Below, piece after piece: positions 20,328 to 30,441 of a stretch of DNA of 64,000 nt (its first letter is position 1; every line of letters starts with the position of its first letter). The position numbers and the translations under genes were made by a program. The DNA comes from Pseudomonas japonica (GTDB lineage: Bacteria > Pseudomonadota > Gammaproteobacteria > Pseudomonadales > Pseudomonadaceae), in NCBI RefSeq assembly GCF_013522925.1, contig NZ_JAAMQU010000001.1:124001-188000 (forward strand), read 5' to 3'. The notes beneath the pieces are model-generated. The model was not told where the DNA came from and did no database searches. It worked only from the letters and a program-made list of their open reading frames with translations.

Positions 20328-22007
20328 ATGGGCGACAGAAACCCCGAAGACATTACGGCCCAGGCCAACGACACCGGCATGGGCCTTAACCCCATACTCG
20401 GGCTGCGCCGCAAGGACCTCTTCTCCTCGGCACGCATGGTGCTGCGCCAAGTGGCTCGCCAGCCCTTGCACAGCCTTACCCACACCCTGAAATTCGGCGC
20501 AGAGCTGCGGGACGTGATGCTGGGCAAATCCCGCCTCGCGCCGGAACCCGGTGACCGGCGCTTCGTTGATCCGGCCTGGAACGAGAACTTCCTGTACCGA
20601 CGCTACCTGCAGGGGTACCTGGCTTGGCGCAAGGAGCTGCATGCCTGGATCGACACCAGCAACCTTGAGCCCAAAGACGTCAATCGCGCACATTTTGTGC
20701 TTAACCTGATGACCGAGGCGATGGCGCCCAGTAACACGTTGGCCAACCCCGCAGCCATCAAGCGCCTGTTCGAAACCGGTGGTAAAAGCTTGCTCGACGG
20801 GGCTGGGCACCTGGCCAAGGACCTGGTGAAGAACGGCGGCATGCCGAGCCAGGTCGACATGGGGGCGTTCGAAGTAGGGCGCAACCTGGGCACCAGCGAA
20901 GGCTCGGTGGTGTTCAGCAACGATGTGCTCGAGCTTATCCACTACAAGCCGGCCAGCGGTGAGGTCTATCAGCGGCCTCTGCTCATCGTGCCGCCACAGA
21001 TCAACAAGTTCTACGTGTTCGACCTCAGCCCTGAAAAAAGTCTGGTGCGCTTTGTGGTCCGCAGCCAGGTGCCAGCGTTCATCATCAGCTGGCGCAACCC
21101 CACCAAGGCGCAGCGCGAATGGGGGCTGTCTACCTACATCGAGGCACTGAAGGAAGCCATCGACGCCGTGTGCGACATAACCGCGAGCCAAGATGTGAAC
21201 CTGCTGGGCGCCTGCTCGGGTGGCATCACCTGCGCCGCGCTACTGGGCCATTACGCCGCGCTTGGCCAGAGCAAGGTCCACAGCCTTACGCTGGTAGTGA
21301 GCGTGCTGGATACCAACCTGGACACGGACGTGGCGCTGTTTGTGGATGACCAGACGCTGGAAGCCGCCAAGCGACATTCCTACCAGAGTGGCGTGCTGGA
21401 AGGGCGGGACCTTTCGCGGGTATTTGCCTGGATGCGCCCCAACGACCTGATCTGGAATTACTGGGTGAACAACTACCTGCTGGGCAATGAGCCGCCGGTA
21501 TTCGACATCCTGTTCTGGAACAACGATACCACCCGCCTGCCGGCCGCCTTTCATGCCGACCTGATCGAGCTCTTTCGCAATAACCCGCTTATTCATCCAG
21601 GCGCATTGGAGGTGTGCGGTACCGCCATCGACCTCAAGCAGGTCACCAGCGACCTCTTCTGCGTAGCGGGCAGCAATGACCACATCACCCCGTGGACCAG
21701 CTGCTACAAGTCGGCGCAGTTGTTTGGTGGAAACGTGGAATTCGTGCTCTCCAGCAGCGGGCATATCCAGAGCATCCTCAACCCGCCGGGCAACCCCAAG
21801 GCACGCTTCATGACCAACCCGGACATGCCCATCGCGCCCAAGGCATGGCAGAACGACGCCACCAAGCACCTGGACTCGTGGTGGCTGCACTGGGGCCTGT
21901 GGCTGGTGAATCGCTCGGGCGACATGCGCGAGGCGCCCGCTCAGCTCGGCAACAAGCGGTACCCACCCGCGCACCCCTCGCCCGGCACGTACGTGCACGA
22001 GCGCTAA
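20328..22007 (+). CDS. phaC1: class II poly(3-hydroxyalkanoate) synthase 1
   Basis: PhaC1 polymerises medium-chain-length (R)-3-hydroxyacyl-CoA into PHA at the granule surface. The product is 559 aa, as in other pseudomonads. The lipase-like box GACSGG carries the nucleophile Cys296. The other triad residues are in the segments AGSNDHITPW (Asp near 451) and SSSGHIQSILNPPGNPKA (His near 479). The ATG at 20328 gives the family N terminus (GDRNPEDITAQANDTGMGLNP). It is first of a compact operon, with phaZ starting about 33 nt after its stop. Confidence 0.97.
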   Translation: MGDRNPEDITAQANDTGMGLNPILGLRRKDLFSSARMVLRQVARQPLHSLTHTLKFGAELRDVMLGKSRLAPEPGDRRFVDPAWNENFLYRRYLQGYLAWRKELHAWIDTSNLEPKDVNRAHFVLNLMTEAMAPSNTLANPAAIKRLFETGGKSLLDGAGHLAKDLVKNGGMPSQVDMGAFEVGRNLGTSEGSVVFSNDVLELIHYKPASGEVYQRPLLIVPPQINKFYVFDLSPEKSLVRFVVRSQVPAFIISWRNPTKAQREWGLSTYIEALKEAIDAVCDITASQDVNLLGACSGGITCAALLGHYAALGQSKVHSLTLVVSVLDTNLDTDVALFVDDQTLEAAKRHSYQSGVLEGRDLSRVFAWMRPNDLIWNYWVNNYLLGNEPPVFDILFWNNDTTRLPAAFHADLIELFRNNPLIHPGALEVCGTAIDLKQVTSDLFCVAGSNDHITPWTSCYKSAQLFGGNVEFVLSSSGHIQSILNPPGNPKARFMTNPDMPIAPKAWQNDATKHLDSWWLHWGLWLVNRSGDMREAPAQLGNKRYPPAHPSPGTYVHER

Positions 22008-22040
22008 GGCCGACACCCGCCCGCCACACAGGATGCGCGC

Positions 22041-22904
22041 ATGCCGCTTTCTTATGTATTTCGCACCATCGACATCAATGGCCAGGCGATCCGCACGGCC
22101 GTGCGACCGGGCAAACCGCACCTTACTCCGTTGCTGATCTTCAACGGTATCGGCGCCAACCTGGAGTTGGTATTTCCCTTCGTGGCCGCGCTGGACCCCG
22201 ACCTGGAGGTGATCGCCTTCGACGTGCCGGGCGTGGGTGGCTCCTCGACCCCTAACCTGCCCTATCGCTTTCCCGGCCTGGCGAAGCTTGCCGTGCGGAT
22301 GCTCGATTACCTCGATTACGGGCAAGTGAATGCGATCGGCGTTTCCTGGGGTGGCGCGCTAGCGCAGCAGTTCGCCCATGACTTTCCCGAACGCTGCAAA
22401 AAGCTGGTATTGGCGGCAACATCGGCGGGAGCGTTCATGGTGCCAGGCAAGCCGCGGGTGCTGTGGTTGATGGCAAGCCCCCGGCGCTACATCCAGCCCT
22501 CGCACGGCGTGCGGATTGCCCCGGAAATCTACGGCGGCAGCTTCCGCCGGGAGCCGGACCTGGCCATGGCCCATGCGCGCAAGGTGCGCTCGTCCGGCAA
22601 GCTGGGCTACTACTGGCAACTGTTCGCCGGGCTGGGCTGGACCAGCATCCACTGGCTACATCGCATTCACCAGCCAACCCTGGTACTGGCCGGGGACGAC
22701 GACCCGCTGATCCCCCTGATCAACATGCGCCTGCTGGCCTGGCGGATTCCCAATGCACAGCTACACATTATCGATGACGGGCATTTGTTCCTGGTAACCC
22801 GGGCTGGTGCTGTGGCCCCGATCATCATGAAGTTTCTCGAAGAGGAACGGCAGCGGGCGGTGGTACATCCACGGCCGGCGCCGACCGCGAGCAGCGATCA
22901 CTAA
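22041..22904 (+). CDS. phaZ: intracellular PHA depolymerase
   Basis: PhaZ hydrolyses the stored polyester to free 3-hydroxy acids at the granule surface. The 287-aa alpha/beta hydrolase has the lipase box GVSWGG with Ser102, the acid residue in LAGDDDPLIPLIN near 221, and His in IDDGHLFLV near 248, matching the triad known for the P. putida enzyme. The position between the two synthase genes is the standard arrangement, so synthesis and breakdown come from one mRNA. Confidence 0.97.
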   Translation: MPLSYVFRTIDINGQAIRTAVRPGKPHLTPLLIFNGIGANLELVFPFVAALDPDLEVIAFDVPGVGGSSTPNLPYRFPGLAKLAVRMLDYLDYGQVNAIGVSWGGALAQQFAHDFPERCKKLVLAATSAGAFMVPGKPRVLWLMASPRRYIQPSHGVRIAPEIYGGSFRREPDLAMAHARKVRSSGKLGYYWQLFAGLGWTSIHWLHRIHQPTLVLAGDDDPLIPLINMRLLAWRIPNAQLHIIDDGHLFLVTRAGAVAPIIMKFLEEERQRAVVHPRPAPTASSDH

Positions 22905-22916
22905 TCGGAGCGCCTC

Positions 22917-24602
22917 ATGAAAACCAAGGTCGCCAAAAGCAGCCCGGCCACGTCTGCCGACTACATCAACGCGCAGAGTGTGATCACCGGCCTGCAGCGA
23001 AAGGACCTGATCGACACCGTGCGCAGCGTGGCCACCCACGGGCTGCGACACCCACTTCATGCCAGCCGCCACGCCCTGGCGCTCGGGGGCCGGCTGGGCC
23101 GCGTGATGCTAGGCGACACGCTGTTCGCGCCGGACCCTTCCGACACCCGCTTCAACGACCCTACCTGGGCACTGAACCCTTTGTACAAGCGGGGGCTGCA
23201 GGCGTACCTCAGTTGCCAGCAAGGGCTGCAGGAATGGCTGCAGGACAGCCAGCTCGATGAGCAATCCAGAATCCGCGCAGGCTTTCTCTTCGCACTGCTC
23301 GATGACGCGATCGCGCCCAGCAACACCCTGCTCAACCCCCAGGCGATCAAGGAGGTGTTCAACTCCGGTGGCCTGAGCCTGCTGCGGGGCGCCCGGCACC
23401 TGTTGGCAGACCTGAGGCACCACCAGGGCCTGCCTCGGCAAGTGCCTCCGCAGGCGTTCGAGGTGGGCAAGCAAGTGGCAACCACACCCGGCGCGGTGGT
23501 GTTGCGCAACGAGGTGCTCGAACTCATCCAGTACGGCGCGCTCAGCGAGAAGCAGCACAAGCGCCCGCTGCTGGTGGTGCCCTCCCCGATCAACCGTTTT
23601 TATATCTTTGACCTGTCGCCCGCCAACAGCTTTGTGCAATACGCGCTCAAGCATAACCTGCAGGTGTTCATGGTGAGCTGGCGCAACCCTACCCCGCGCC
23701 ACCGCGAGTGGGGCCTGTCACGCTACGTACAGGCACTGGAGGAAGCACTGGATGCCTGCCGGGCAATAAGCGCCAGCCGCGAAGTGAACCTGGTAGGCGG
23801 ATGCACCGGGGGCCTTATCAATGCCGCGCTGCAAAGTGTGCTGCAGCGCAAGCGGCAATTGGGGCGAGTACAGAGCGCCAGCTACTTCGTGAGCCTGCTG
23901 GACGCGCACCTGGAAGGCCCGGCCAGCTTGTTCCTTGGGGAAGAGGCCCTGGAATCGGCGAAGCGCCGTTCCTATCAGCTGGGCGTGCTGGATGGCCGCG
24001 AGCTGGCCAGATGGGCTGCCCTGGCGCGCCCCAACGAGTTGATCTGGCGATACTGGGTGAACAACTACCTGCTGGGGCGGGAGCCGGAGGCCAGCGACGT
24101 GTTGTACTGGGCCAACGACACCACTCGCCTGCCCGCCGCGCTGCATGGGGACCTCCTCGACCTGTTCAAACACAACCCGCTGCCGCGCCCCGGCGCACTC
24201 GAGGTGTGTGGCACACCTGTGGACCTGTCCCTGGTAGGCGTGGACACGTTCACGGTTGCCGCATTGAACGACCAGATCACCCCTTGGGATTCGATCTATC
24301 GCTCCAGCCAGCTGCTGGGCGGAACGCACCGGCTGGTACTTTCCAGCGGCGGGCACGTACGGGGCATGCTGGCGCCTCCGGGGCGAGCCAGCGAAGCCTG
24401 GTATCTGGAAAACCCCAAGCTCAGCGGAGACCCGCGCGCCTGGTATTACGACGCCACGCGCCACGAAGGCAGCTGGTGGGCACCCTGGCTGGCCTGGGTA
24501 CAAGAGCGCAGCGGCCCGCTACGCGCGCCGATCACCCAAGTGGGCAGCGAGAAATTTCCGGCACTGGGCGCGGCGCCTGGAACCTACGTATTGGGTGAGT
24601 AA
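22917..24602 (+). CDS. phaC2: class II poly(3-hydroxyalkanoate) synthase 2
   Basis: The second synthase is 561 aa and clearly paralogous to PhaC1 along its whole length. The active-site box is GGCTGG with Cys296; the Asp and His regions are LNDQITPWDS and SSGGHVRGMLAPPG. PhaC2 proteins usually differ from PhaC1 in substrate preference and granule morphology. It starts 12 nt after the phaZ stop, and its own stop lies 3 nt before the phaD start. Confidence 0.97.
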   Translation: MKTKVAKSSPATSADYINAQSVITGLQRKDLIDTVRSVATHGLRHPLHASRHALALGGRLGRVMLGDTLFAPDPSDTRFNDPTWALNPLYKRGLQAYLSCQQGLQEWLQDSQLDEQSRIRAGFLFALLDDAIAPSNTLLNPQAIKEVFNSGGLSLLRGARHLLADLRHHQGLPRQVPPQAFEVGKQVATTPGAVVLRNEVLELIQYGALSEKQHKRPLLVVPSPINRFYIFDLSPANSFVQYALKHNLQVFMVSWRNPTPRHREWGLSRYVQALEEALDACRAISASREVNLVGGCTGGLINAALQSVLQRKRQLGRVQSASYFVSLLDAHLEGPASLFLGEEALESAKRRSYQLGVLDGRELARWAALARPNELIWRYWVNNYLLGREPEASDVLYWANDTTRLPAALHGDLLDLFKHNPLPRPGALEVCGTPVDLSLVGVDTFTVAALNDQITPWDSIYRSSQLLGGTHRLVLSSGGHVRGMLAPPGRASEAWYLENPKLSGDPRAWYYDATRHEGSWWAPWLAWVQERSGPLRAPITQVGSEKFPALGAAPGTYVLGE

Positions 24603-24605
24603 GGC

Positions 24606-25235
24606 ATGCCGCCATCGGCTGGAGCGAAAACCCGCGAGCGTATCCTCGAGTGCGCGCTTGGGCTGTTCAACGAGCACGGCGAACCGAACGTGACGCCCGT
24701 GGAAGTCGCCAGCCAGCTGGGCATCAGCCCTGGCAACCTGTACTACCACTATCACGGCAAGGAGCCGTTGATCCTGGGCTTGTTCGAAGTGTTCCAGCAG
24801 GAGTTGCGGCCATTATTGCGCCCACCCGCGGCGGCGCAGCTGGGGGCTGAAGATTATTGGCTGTTTCTGCACCTGGTGGCCGAGCGCATGGCGCGGTACC
24901 GCTTCCTGTTCATGGACTTGTCCAACATGGCCCGCCGCATGCCGCGCCTGGGCCGTGGCATGCGCGAGATCATCCAGGCATTGCGCCGAACGCTTGTGGC
25001 GCTGCTGGCCAGCCTCGAAGAGAACCCTCGCCTGGCGGGAGGCAATGGCACGCTCACTGCCCTGAGCGACCAAACGGCGATGACGCTGGTATGCAGCCTG
25101 GACTACCAGCGCATCCTGGGCCAGGAGCCCGAAGTAGGCGTGATGGTGTATCAGGCGATGATGATCATTGCCCCACACCTGCACTCCGACGCCCGTGAGG
25201 ACGTCGAAGCGTTGGCCAGGCGCTACCTGCCTTGA
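24606..25235 (+). CDS. phaD: TetR-family PHA regulator PhaD
   Basis: PhaD is a 209-aa TetR-type regulator which in P. putida activates the phaC1 and phaI promoters, probably by responding to a CoA intermediate. The N-terminal helix-turn-helix spans about residues 10-55 (TRERILECALGLFNEHGE, then GISPGNLYYHYHGKEPLI). The rest is an all-helical ligand domain. It is the last gene of the phaC1ZC2D operon and faces phaF with only 9 bp between stop codons. Confidence 0.95.
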   Translation: MPPSAGAKTRERILECALGLFNEHGEPNVTPVEVASQLGISPGNLYYHYHGKEPLILGLFEVFQQELRPLLRPPAAAQLGAEDYWLFLHLVAERMARYRFLFMDLSNMARRMPRLGRGMREIIQALRRTLVALLASLEENPRLAGGNGTLTALSDQTAMTLVCSLDYQRILGQEPEVGVMVYQAMMIIAPHLHSDAREDVEALARRYLP

Positions 25236-25244
25236 CCGAAGCGC

Positions 25245-26006
25245 TCAGGCAGGCGTTGCGGGTTCGGCCGCCGGAGCAGTAGCGGGCGACGAAGCCGGGG
25301 TTGCCGAGTTGGCGGTGCTGGCCGCGCTCGCCTTGGCTGCGGGCTTGCGGGTACGGGGCTTTTTCTCTGCCGTAGTCGCTGCCTTGGCCGTGGATGCCGC
25401 TTCGCCCACTGCCTTGGCGCCCGCCTTGCTCGCCTTGTTCAGCGTGGTTTTGGCTGCGGCGTTGGTAGAGGTAGCCGAGCCGGCAGGCTTGCTCGCCTTC
25501 GCCGTCGATGGCTTGCTGGCGTTGGCCCGGCGTGTGGCGCTGGCCAATGGCTTGGTGGCAAGGTCATCCGGCGCCTGAAGCGCCGCCTGGGCCTGCGGTA
25601 CCGTGGCGCCGGTCAAACGCTCCAGCTCACGCATCAACAGGTCAACTTTCTCGTTGAGCGCGGCCACCTCGTTCCGGCTGGGCACGCCAAGGCGGGAAAT
25701 CGCGCTGTTCAGCCGCTTGTCGAACGCCTCTTCGAGTTCGCCCCATTTACCCAGGGCCTTGTCTTTGACCCCGCCCACCTTCGAGCGAGTGGTGGCCTTG
25801 ACCGTGTCCACCTGCTTGTCCATTTCGCCACGTGCCTGCTTCTCGGCGCTTTCGCCTTCCTTCACCAGGCTGTCGAACAGCTTGTTGCCGTCCGTGCTGA
25901 TCTTGGCGTATGCCCCCAGCCCCGCCAGCCAGATTTGCCGGGAGTATTTCTCGATGCCGCCAACCCACGAAGCGGCTTCCTTCTCTACTTTCTTCTTGCT
26001 AGCCAT
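25245..26006 (-). CDS. phaF: PHA granule-associated phasin/histone-like protein PhaF
   Basis: PhaF is a 253-aa two-part protein. Residues ~1-140 are the phasin domain that coats the granule ([20 protein letters not shown], then an amphipathic helix and a leucine-zipper-like stretch NEKVDLLMRELERL). Residues ~150-253 are an Ala/Lys/Pro/Thr-rich histone-H1-like tail with repeated AxKP motifs that binds DNA nonspecifically, helping to share granules between daughter cells. It is 10 nt downstream of phaI and converges on phaD. Confidence 0.95.
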   Translation of the reverse strand: MASKKKVEKEAASWVGGIEKYSRQIWLAGLGAYAKISTDGNKLFDSLVKEGESAEKQARGEMDKQVDTVKATTRSKVGGVKDKALGKWGELEEAFDKRLNSAISRLGVPSRNEVAALNEKVDLLMRELERLTGATVPQAQAALQAPDDLATKPLASATRRANASKPSTAKASKPAGSATSTNAAAKTTLNKASKAGAKAVGEAASTAKAATTAEKKPRTRKPAAKASAASTANSATPASSPATAPAAEPATPA

Positions 26007-26016
26007 GAGGCGCTCC

Positions 26017-26451
26017 TTATTGCTTGCGGGCGGCGTATTCCACCAGCACCTGCAATTGGTCGAGTTTGGCGGACAATCGTTCCACGTCCTGACGCGAAGG
26101 AATGCCGATGCGGTGAAGCGCACCGGCCACCCGTGCGTCGAAGGCCCGTTCCAGACGGCTTGCCTGATGCTCCAGCCGATTGCCGGCGTCGAACAATTCA
26201 TCAGTCACTTCGTCGATCTGGGTATTGGCGGCGCGCAACTTGCGGTCGAACAGCTGCTTGCCTTCGGCTTCAACGTCCTCGCCGGCACGGATCAGCTCGC
26301 GCAGATAATCCAGGCCCTCACGGCCGAGGCGGCTATAAGCGCCCAGGCCTGCCAACCACACCTTGCGCATGTAGGACCGTGCCTCTTTGCCGGCATGCTC
26401 GACGGGCTCGGTGGGAATGTGCACTTTCTTTCTCAGCGTCAGGGTAGCCAT
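26017..26451 (-). CDS. phaI: PHA granule-associated phasin PhaI
   Basis: PhaI is a 144-aa phasin that corresponds to the N-terminal half of PhaF; both carry the motif (K/I)VWLAGLGAY or IWLAGLGAY and a similar helical pattern ending in a short coiled coil ([14 protein letters not shown]). It lacks the DNA-binding tail. It is the first gene of the phaIF operon, from the ATG at 26451. The promoter must be in the 140-bp gap upstream. Confidence 0.95.
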   Translation of the reverse strand: MATLTLRKKVHIPTEPVEHAGKEARSYMRKVWLAGLGAYSRLGREGLDYLRELIRAGEDVEAEGKQLFDRKLRAANTQIDEVTDELFDAGNRLEHQASRLERAFDARVAGALHRIGIPSRQDVERLSAKLDQLQVLVEYAARKQ

Positions 26452-26509
26452 TAGTTGCCCTCGTTTTCCGAAGATGGAGAAACGCGCACCGCACAGCCGC
26501 GCGACACAC

Positions 26510-26525
26510 GCCGCCGGAAGGCGGC
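26510..26525. repeat. GC-rich inverted repeat in the phaI upstream region
   Basis: GCCGCC-GGAA-GGCGGC is a perfect 6-bp stem with a 4-nt loop. It lacks a T run on either strand. It may be a weak terminator for the minus-strand PHA-system gene that ends at 26592 or a structural element in the phaI leader. Confidence 0.35.
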
Positions 26526-26554
26526 ATGTCACGTCCGAGGGTAGAAGCAAAAAT

Positions 26555-26570
26555 TAGAAAGGTCTTCCTA
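26555..26570. promoter_or_regulatory. imperfect palindrome upstream of phaI, candidate PhaD operator
   Basis: TAGAAAG-GT-CTTCCTA is a 7-bp inverted repeat with one mismatch, about 105 bp upstream of the phaI start. PhaD is known to act at the phaI promoter in P. putida; assignment of this exact site is an inference, because I cannot compare it with the footprinted operator. Confidence 0.3.
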
Positions 26571-26591
26571 GAAGCGAAACGGGAGGGGGGC

Positions 26592-26867
26592 TCAGGCGAG
26601 GGCTTTGTCCAGTGCCCGGTCGATCTCGGATTCGATCATCCCGCTCATCATCGACAACATCATGCCCAGCTTCAGGTCCACCACCACGTTATCGTCCCCT
26701 ACCGCTACCTGCCCCGTGATGCCACTGCGCTTGAGCTCCACCACGTCGCCGTTCCACTCGGCGCTCATGTCGTATTTGGAAACCAGCTTTTCCACAAGGC
26801 GCTCGGCTTTTTCCTTCGCGACTTCCTTGCCCAGCTGATGCTTGCGTTCTACCCGGATATGGCTCAT
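26592..26867 (-). CDS. PHA-system family small protein (PHA_gran_rgn type)
   Basis: A 91-aa protein starting [19 protein letters not shown], which matches the family annotated as polyhydroxyalkanoic-acid-system protein found next to pha genes. An N-terminal amphipathic helix is followed by a beta-rich core ([28 protein letters not shown] broken here for length) and a C-terminal helix rich in Met ([21 protein letters not shown]). No biochemical role is established. It lies upstream of phaI on the same strand with a 140-bp gap, and divergent from ubiE. Confidence 0.85.
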   Translation of the reverse strand: MSHIRVERKHQLGKEVAKEKAERLVEKLVSKYDMSAEWNGDVVELKRSGITGQVAVGDDNVVVDLKLGMMLSMMSGMIESEIDRALDKALA

Positions 26868-26932
26868 GAAAGACCTCGATCGCAGAAAAATGGCCGATAT
26901 ATTAACGCGGTTGTCGACATGTTCCATACGCC

Positions 26933-26962
26933 AAGACAAATGCAGCCCCGGCCTATTAGAAT
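26933..26962 (+). promoter_or_regulatory. possible ubiE promoter
   Basis: AAGACA (26933-26938) and TAGAAT (26957-26962) are separated by 18 bp, with four and five of six consensus matches. The start point would be ~26969, only about 22 nt before the ubiE ATG. Weak but the best pair in the 123-bp divergent gap. Confidence 0.3.
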
Positions 26963-26990
26963 GGCCGGTAATTTTTCCGGTGACAGCGAT

Positions 26991-27761
26991 ATGAACGATC
27001 AGCGCAAAGGCAGCGATGCCGAACCCACCACTCACTTCGGCTATCAGAACGTTCCCGAAAGCCAGAAGGCGAAAAAGGTCGCGGAAGTGTTCCACTCGGT
27101 GGCGGCCAAATACGATGTGATGAACGACCTGCTTTCCGGTGGCATGCACCGCCTGTGGAAGCGCTTTACCATCGAGTTGTCCGGCGTGCGCATGGGCAAC
27201 CGGGTGCTGGACATCGCCGGCGGCACGGGCGACCTCACTCGCAAGTTCTCCCAGCTGGTTGGCCCTACCGGCGAAGTGGTATTGGCCGACATCAACGCCT
27301 CGATGCTCAAGGTAGGGCGGGACCGCCTGCTGGACCTGGGCGTGGCGGGCAATGTGCAGTTCGTGCAGGCCGACGCTGAAAAGCTGCCCTTCCCCGACAA
27401 TCACTTCGATTGCGTGACCATCGCCTTCGGCCTGCGCAACGTGACCCACAAGGAAGACGCCCTGCGTTCGATGCTGCGCGTGCTCAAGCCGGGTGGGCGG
27501 CTGTTGGTGCTGGAGTTCTCCAAGCCCACCAGCAAGGTCATGTCCAAGGCCTACGACGCCTATTCGTTCGCCTTCATGCCGCTGATGGGCAAGCTGATCG
27601 CCAATGATGCCGAGAGCTATCGCTATCTGGCAGAGTCGATCCGCATGCACCCCGACCAGGAAACCCTCAAGGCCATGATGGTGGATGCCGGCTTCGACCG
27701 CGTGACCTATCACAACATGACCTCGGGTATCGTTGCCCTGCACCGGGGCATCAAACCCTGA
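26991..27761 (+). CDS. ubiE: ubiquinone/menaquinone C-methyltransferase UbiE
   Basis: UbiE is an S-adenosylmethionine-dependent C-methyltransferase in ubiquinone synthesis (and menaquinone where present). The 256-aa product has the SAM motif [12 protein letters not shown] near residue 75, the acidic loop [13 protein letters not shown], and [19 protein letters not shown] near 145. The ATG at 26991 gives the usual start. The last base of its stop is the first base of ubiJ, so the three ubi genes are translationally coupled. Confidence 0.96.
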   Translation: MNDQRKGSDAEPTTHFGYQNVPESQKAKKVAEVFHSVAAKYDVMNDLLSGGMHRLWKRFTIELSGVRMGNRVLDIAGGTGDLTRKFSQLVGPTGEVVLADINASMLKVGRDRLLDLGVAGNVQFVQADAEKLPFPDNHFDCVTIAFGLRNVTHKEDALRSMLRVLKPGGRLLVLEFSKPTSKVMSKAYDAYSFAFMPLMGKLIANDAESYRYLAESIRMHPDQETLKAMMVDAGFDRVTYHNMTSGIVALHRGIKP

Positions 27762-28384
27762 TGTTGACCGATGGCCTGCTGGCTGCGATCGAGGCCGGGC
27801 TCAATGCCACCTTGCGGCTGGACAGCACTGCACTGCCACGGCTTGGGCGCCTGCAGGGCCAGGTTATCCTGGTGGACTGCGCGCAGCCGCGGCAGCGCCT
27901 CTATCTGATACCTGGCCCCGCAGGCCTCACCCTCGCCCGCCATTGGGAGGCGCCACCTGACTGCACGCTTCAGGCCCCGCTGGGCACGCTGATACAGCTG
28001 GCCCTGCGCAAGGACAAAACCCGCGTACTGCATGCACCCGAGGTTTCGCTCAGCGGCGACAGCGCCGCGCTGACCGAGCTGGCGGCCATACTGCAAGGCC
28101 TGGAGCTGGACTGGGAATACGAAATTTCCCGCTGGCTGGGCCCGGTACCGGCAGCCTTGCTGGGCGGGCATGTGCGTTTGCGCGCTCAATGGGCGCAACG
28201 GGGCAGCGCCCGGATGTTGGCCACGCTTTCCGATTACTTGAACGAAGAAACCCGAACCCTGGTCGGAAAGCGAGAAGCCGAGGCGCGCCTGCGCGAGCTC
28301 GACCAGCTCAAGCTCGACACCGACCGCCTGCAAGCGCGTTTCGACCGCCTGCTCCGAACCCTTGAAGCCAGCGATAACGCATGA
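27761..28384 (+). CDS. ubiJ: ubiquinone biosynthesis accessory factor UbiJ
   Basis: A 207-aa protein with an SCP2 lipid-binding domain in the N-terminal ~110 residues and a C-terminal coiled coil ([21 protein letters not shown]). In E. coli UbiJ joins UbiK and the hydroxylases in the soluble Ubi metabolon. The order ubiE-ubiJ-ubiB and the one-base overlaps support the name; sequence similarity between UbiJ proteins is low, so the assignment rests on domain and context together. Confidence 0.88.
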   Translation: MLTDGLLAAIEAGLNATLRLDSTALPRLGRLQGQVILVDCAQPRQRLYLIPGPAGLTLARHWEAPPDCTLQAPLGTLIQLALRKDKTRVLHAPEVSLSGDSAALTELAAILQGLELDWEYEISRWLGPVPAALLGGHVRLRAQWAQRGSARMLATLSDYLNEETRTLVGKREAEARLRELDQLKLDTDRLQARFDRLLRTLEASDNA

Positions 28385-29991
28385 AGCTGCTCGCCGCCGT
28401 ACTTCGTTTGTTCCGCATCCTGCGCGTTGCCATCCGTTTCCGCCTCGATGACCTTCTGCTCGCACTGCCGTTGCCCTGGTGGCTGCGCATCCTGCGCTTC
28501 GGCATGCCGTGGCGCTGGTTCCCGCGCAGCAACCGCCAGCTCAGCCGGGGTGCCTGCCTGCGCCTGGCGCTCCAGGACCTGGGCCCGATCTTCATCAAGT
28601 TCGGGCAAATCCTTTCCACTCGCCGTGACCTGCTGCCCGAAGACATCGCCGACGAGCTGATGCTGCTCCAGGACCGGGTGCCGCCATTCGATCCGCAGCA
28701 GTCGATGCAATTGATCGAAGCCCAGTTGGGCATGAAGATTACCAGCGTGTTCAGCCGCTTCGACGTCGAACCCATGGCCTCGGCCTCTGTGGCGCAGGTT
28801 CACGCCGCGCGGCTGAAAACCGGTGAAGAGGTAGTGGTCAAGGTGGTGCGGCCAGGCCTGCGCCCGATCATCAGCCAGGACATCGCCTGGCTGTTCATTC
28901 TGGCGCGCCTGGCCGAGCGCGTGTCCGCCGATGCCCGCCTGCTGCACCCGATCGACGTGGTGGCTGACTACGAGAAAACCATCTACGACGAACTGGACCT
29001 GCTGCGCGAGGCCGCCAATGCCAGCCAGCTGCGGCGCAACTTCGAAGACTCCGACCTGTTGTACGTGCCCCAGATCTACTGGGACTGGTGCCGGCCGAAA
29101 GTGTTGGTGATGGAGCGCATCTACGGCATTCAGGTCAACGACCTGGCGACCTTGGCCGACCAGCGCACGGACATGAAGCTGCTGGCGGAACGGGGCGTGG
29201 AGATTTTCTTCACCCAGGTGTTCCGGGACAGCTTTTTCCATGCAGACATGCACCCGGGCAACATTTTCGTCAGCACGGTGGCACCGTGGGACCCGCGCTA
29301 CATCGCTATCGACTGTGGCATCGTCGGCAGCCTCACACCGGAGGACCAGGACTACCTGGCCCGCAACCTGTTTGCCTTCTTCAAGCGTGATTATCGCCGT
29401 GTAGCCCAGCTGCACATCGATTCGGGCTGGGTGCCCGCCGAAACCAAGCTCAACGAGTTCGAAGCCGCGATCCGTACCGTCTGTGAGCCTATCTTCGAAA
29501 AGCCGCTCAAAGACATTTCCTTCGGTCAGGTCTTGATGCGGCTGTTCCAGACCGCGCGCCGCTTCAACATGGAAGTGCAGCCGCAGCTGGTGCTGCTGCA
29601 GAAAACCCTTTTGAACATCGAAGGCCTGGGCCGCCAGCTGTATCCGGACCTTGACCTGTGGGCGACCGCGCAGCCGTTCCTGGAGCGCTGGATGCGTGAG
29701 CGGATGAGCCCGCGCACGGTGCTCGGCAACGTGCAGGCCCAGATCGAGCAACTCCCGCACCTGGCCAACATGACCCGCGACCTGCTGGAGCGCATGTCCC
29801 AGCCGCACCGCAAGGACGCTCCCCCGCCCTGGCGGCGCCGCCGCGAGGAAATGGCGCTGCGGGTAATGGGTGGTGTTCTGGTAGCGGCTGGTGCGGTAAT
29901 GGCGTCCACCGCTGGCACCTTGAACAGCCTCGAAGGCTGGCCGGCGTGGGTAATGCTGGCCTGTGGGGTGTATCTGATAGCGCGTGGATAG
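28381..29991 (+). CDS. ubiB: UbiB-family ATPase/kinase-like protein
   Basis: UbiB is an atypical protein-kinase-like ATPase needed for ubiquinone synthesis; it is thought to help extract hydrophobic precursors from the membrane. The 536-aa product has the KxGQ signature in [16 protein letters not shown] near residue 70, an A-rich loop ([14 protein letters not shown] near 130) in place of the usual glycine-rich loop, and the catalytic-like [13 protein letters not shown] near 280. Two membrane helices close the C terminus (near 495-530). It overlaps ubiJ by 4 nt. Confidence 0.96.
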   Translation: MKLLAAVLRLFRILRVAIRFRLDDLLLALPLPWWLRILRFGMPWRWFPRSNRQLSRGACLRLALQDLGPIFIKFGQILSTRRDLLPEDIADELMLLQDRVPPFDPQQSMQLIEAQLGMKITSVFSRFDVEPMASASVAQVHAARLKTGEEVVVKVVRPGLRPIISQDIAWLFILARLAERVSADARLLHPIDVVADYEKTIYDELDLLREAANASQLRRNFEDSDLLYVPQIYWDWCRPKVLVMERIYGIQVNDLATLADQRTDMKLLAERGVEIFFTQVFRDSFFHADMHPGNIFVSTVAPWDPRYIAIDCGIVGSLTPEDQDYLARNLFAFFKRDYRRVAQLHIDSGWVPAETKLNEFEAAIRTVCEPIFEKPLKDISFGQVLMRLFQTARRFNMEVQPQLVLLQKTLLNIEGLGRQLYPDLDLWATAQPFLERWMRERMSPRTVLGNVQAQIEQLPHLANMTRDLLERMSQPHRKDAPPPWRRRREEMALRVMGGVLVAAGAVMASTAGTLNSLEGWPAWVMLACGVYLIARG

Positions 29992-30042
29992 CCAGTGGCA
30001 GGCTAGGCTGGCACACTAGCGAAACACGTGGTGGAGCAAACG

Positions 30043-30441
30043 ATGAAAGACTGGCTGGACGAGATCAACTGGAACAGCGACGGCCTGGTACCGGCCATCG
30101 CCCAGGATCACCGAACCGGGCGCGTGTTGATGATGGCCTGGATGAACCGCGAGGCCCTGGCCCTTACCGCGCAGGAAAACCGCGCCATCTACTGGTCGCG
30201 CTCGCGCAACCGGCTGTGGCGCAAGGGTGAGGAATCCGGCCACGTGCAAAAGGTGCATGAGCTTCGCCTGGACTGCGACGCCGACGTAATCGTCATGGCG
30301 GTCGAACAGCTTGGCGGTATCGCCTGCCACACAGGCCGCGAAAGCTGCTTTTACCGGGTGTTCGAGAACGGCGCGTGGAATACCGTCGAACCTGTTCTCA
30401 AAGACCCCGCCGCTATCTATCAAGGGCACAACCATGAATGA
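30043..30441 (+). CDS. hisI: phosphoribosyl-AMP cyclohydrolase
   Basis: HisI opens the adenine ring of PR-AMP, the third step of histidine synthesis. It is 132 aa, the monofunctional form. Zinc and magnesium ligands are in [13 protein letters not shown] (near 80) and [10 protein letters not shown] (near 105). The ATG at 30043 gives the family start [20 protein letters not shown]. The stop overlaps the hisE start region by 8 nt, keeping the two consecutive pathway steps on one message. Confidence 0.96.
   Translation: MKDWLDEINWNSDGLVPAIAQDHRTGRVLMMAWMNREALALTAQENRAIYWSRSRNRLWRKGEESGHVQKVHELRLDCDADVIVMAVEQLGGIACHTGRESCFYRVFENGAWNTVEPVLKDPAAIYQGHNHE

Noticed and set aside
26592..27743. Long minus-strand frame extending the PHA-system small gene upstream across ubiE
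   Set aside because: The family N terminus begins at 26867; sequence beyond it is antisense to ubiE.
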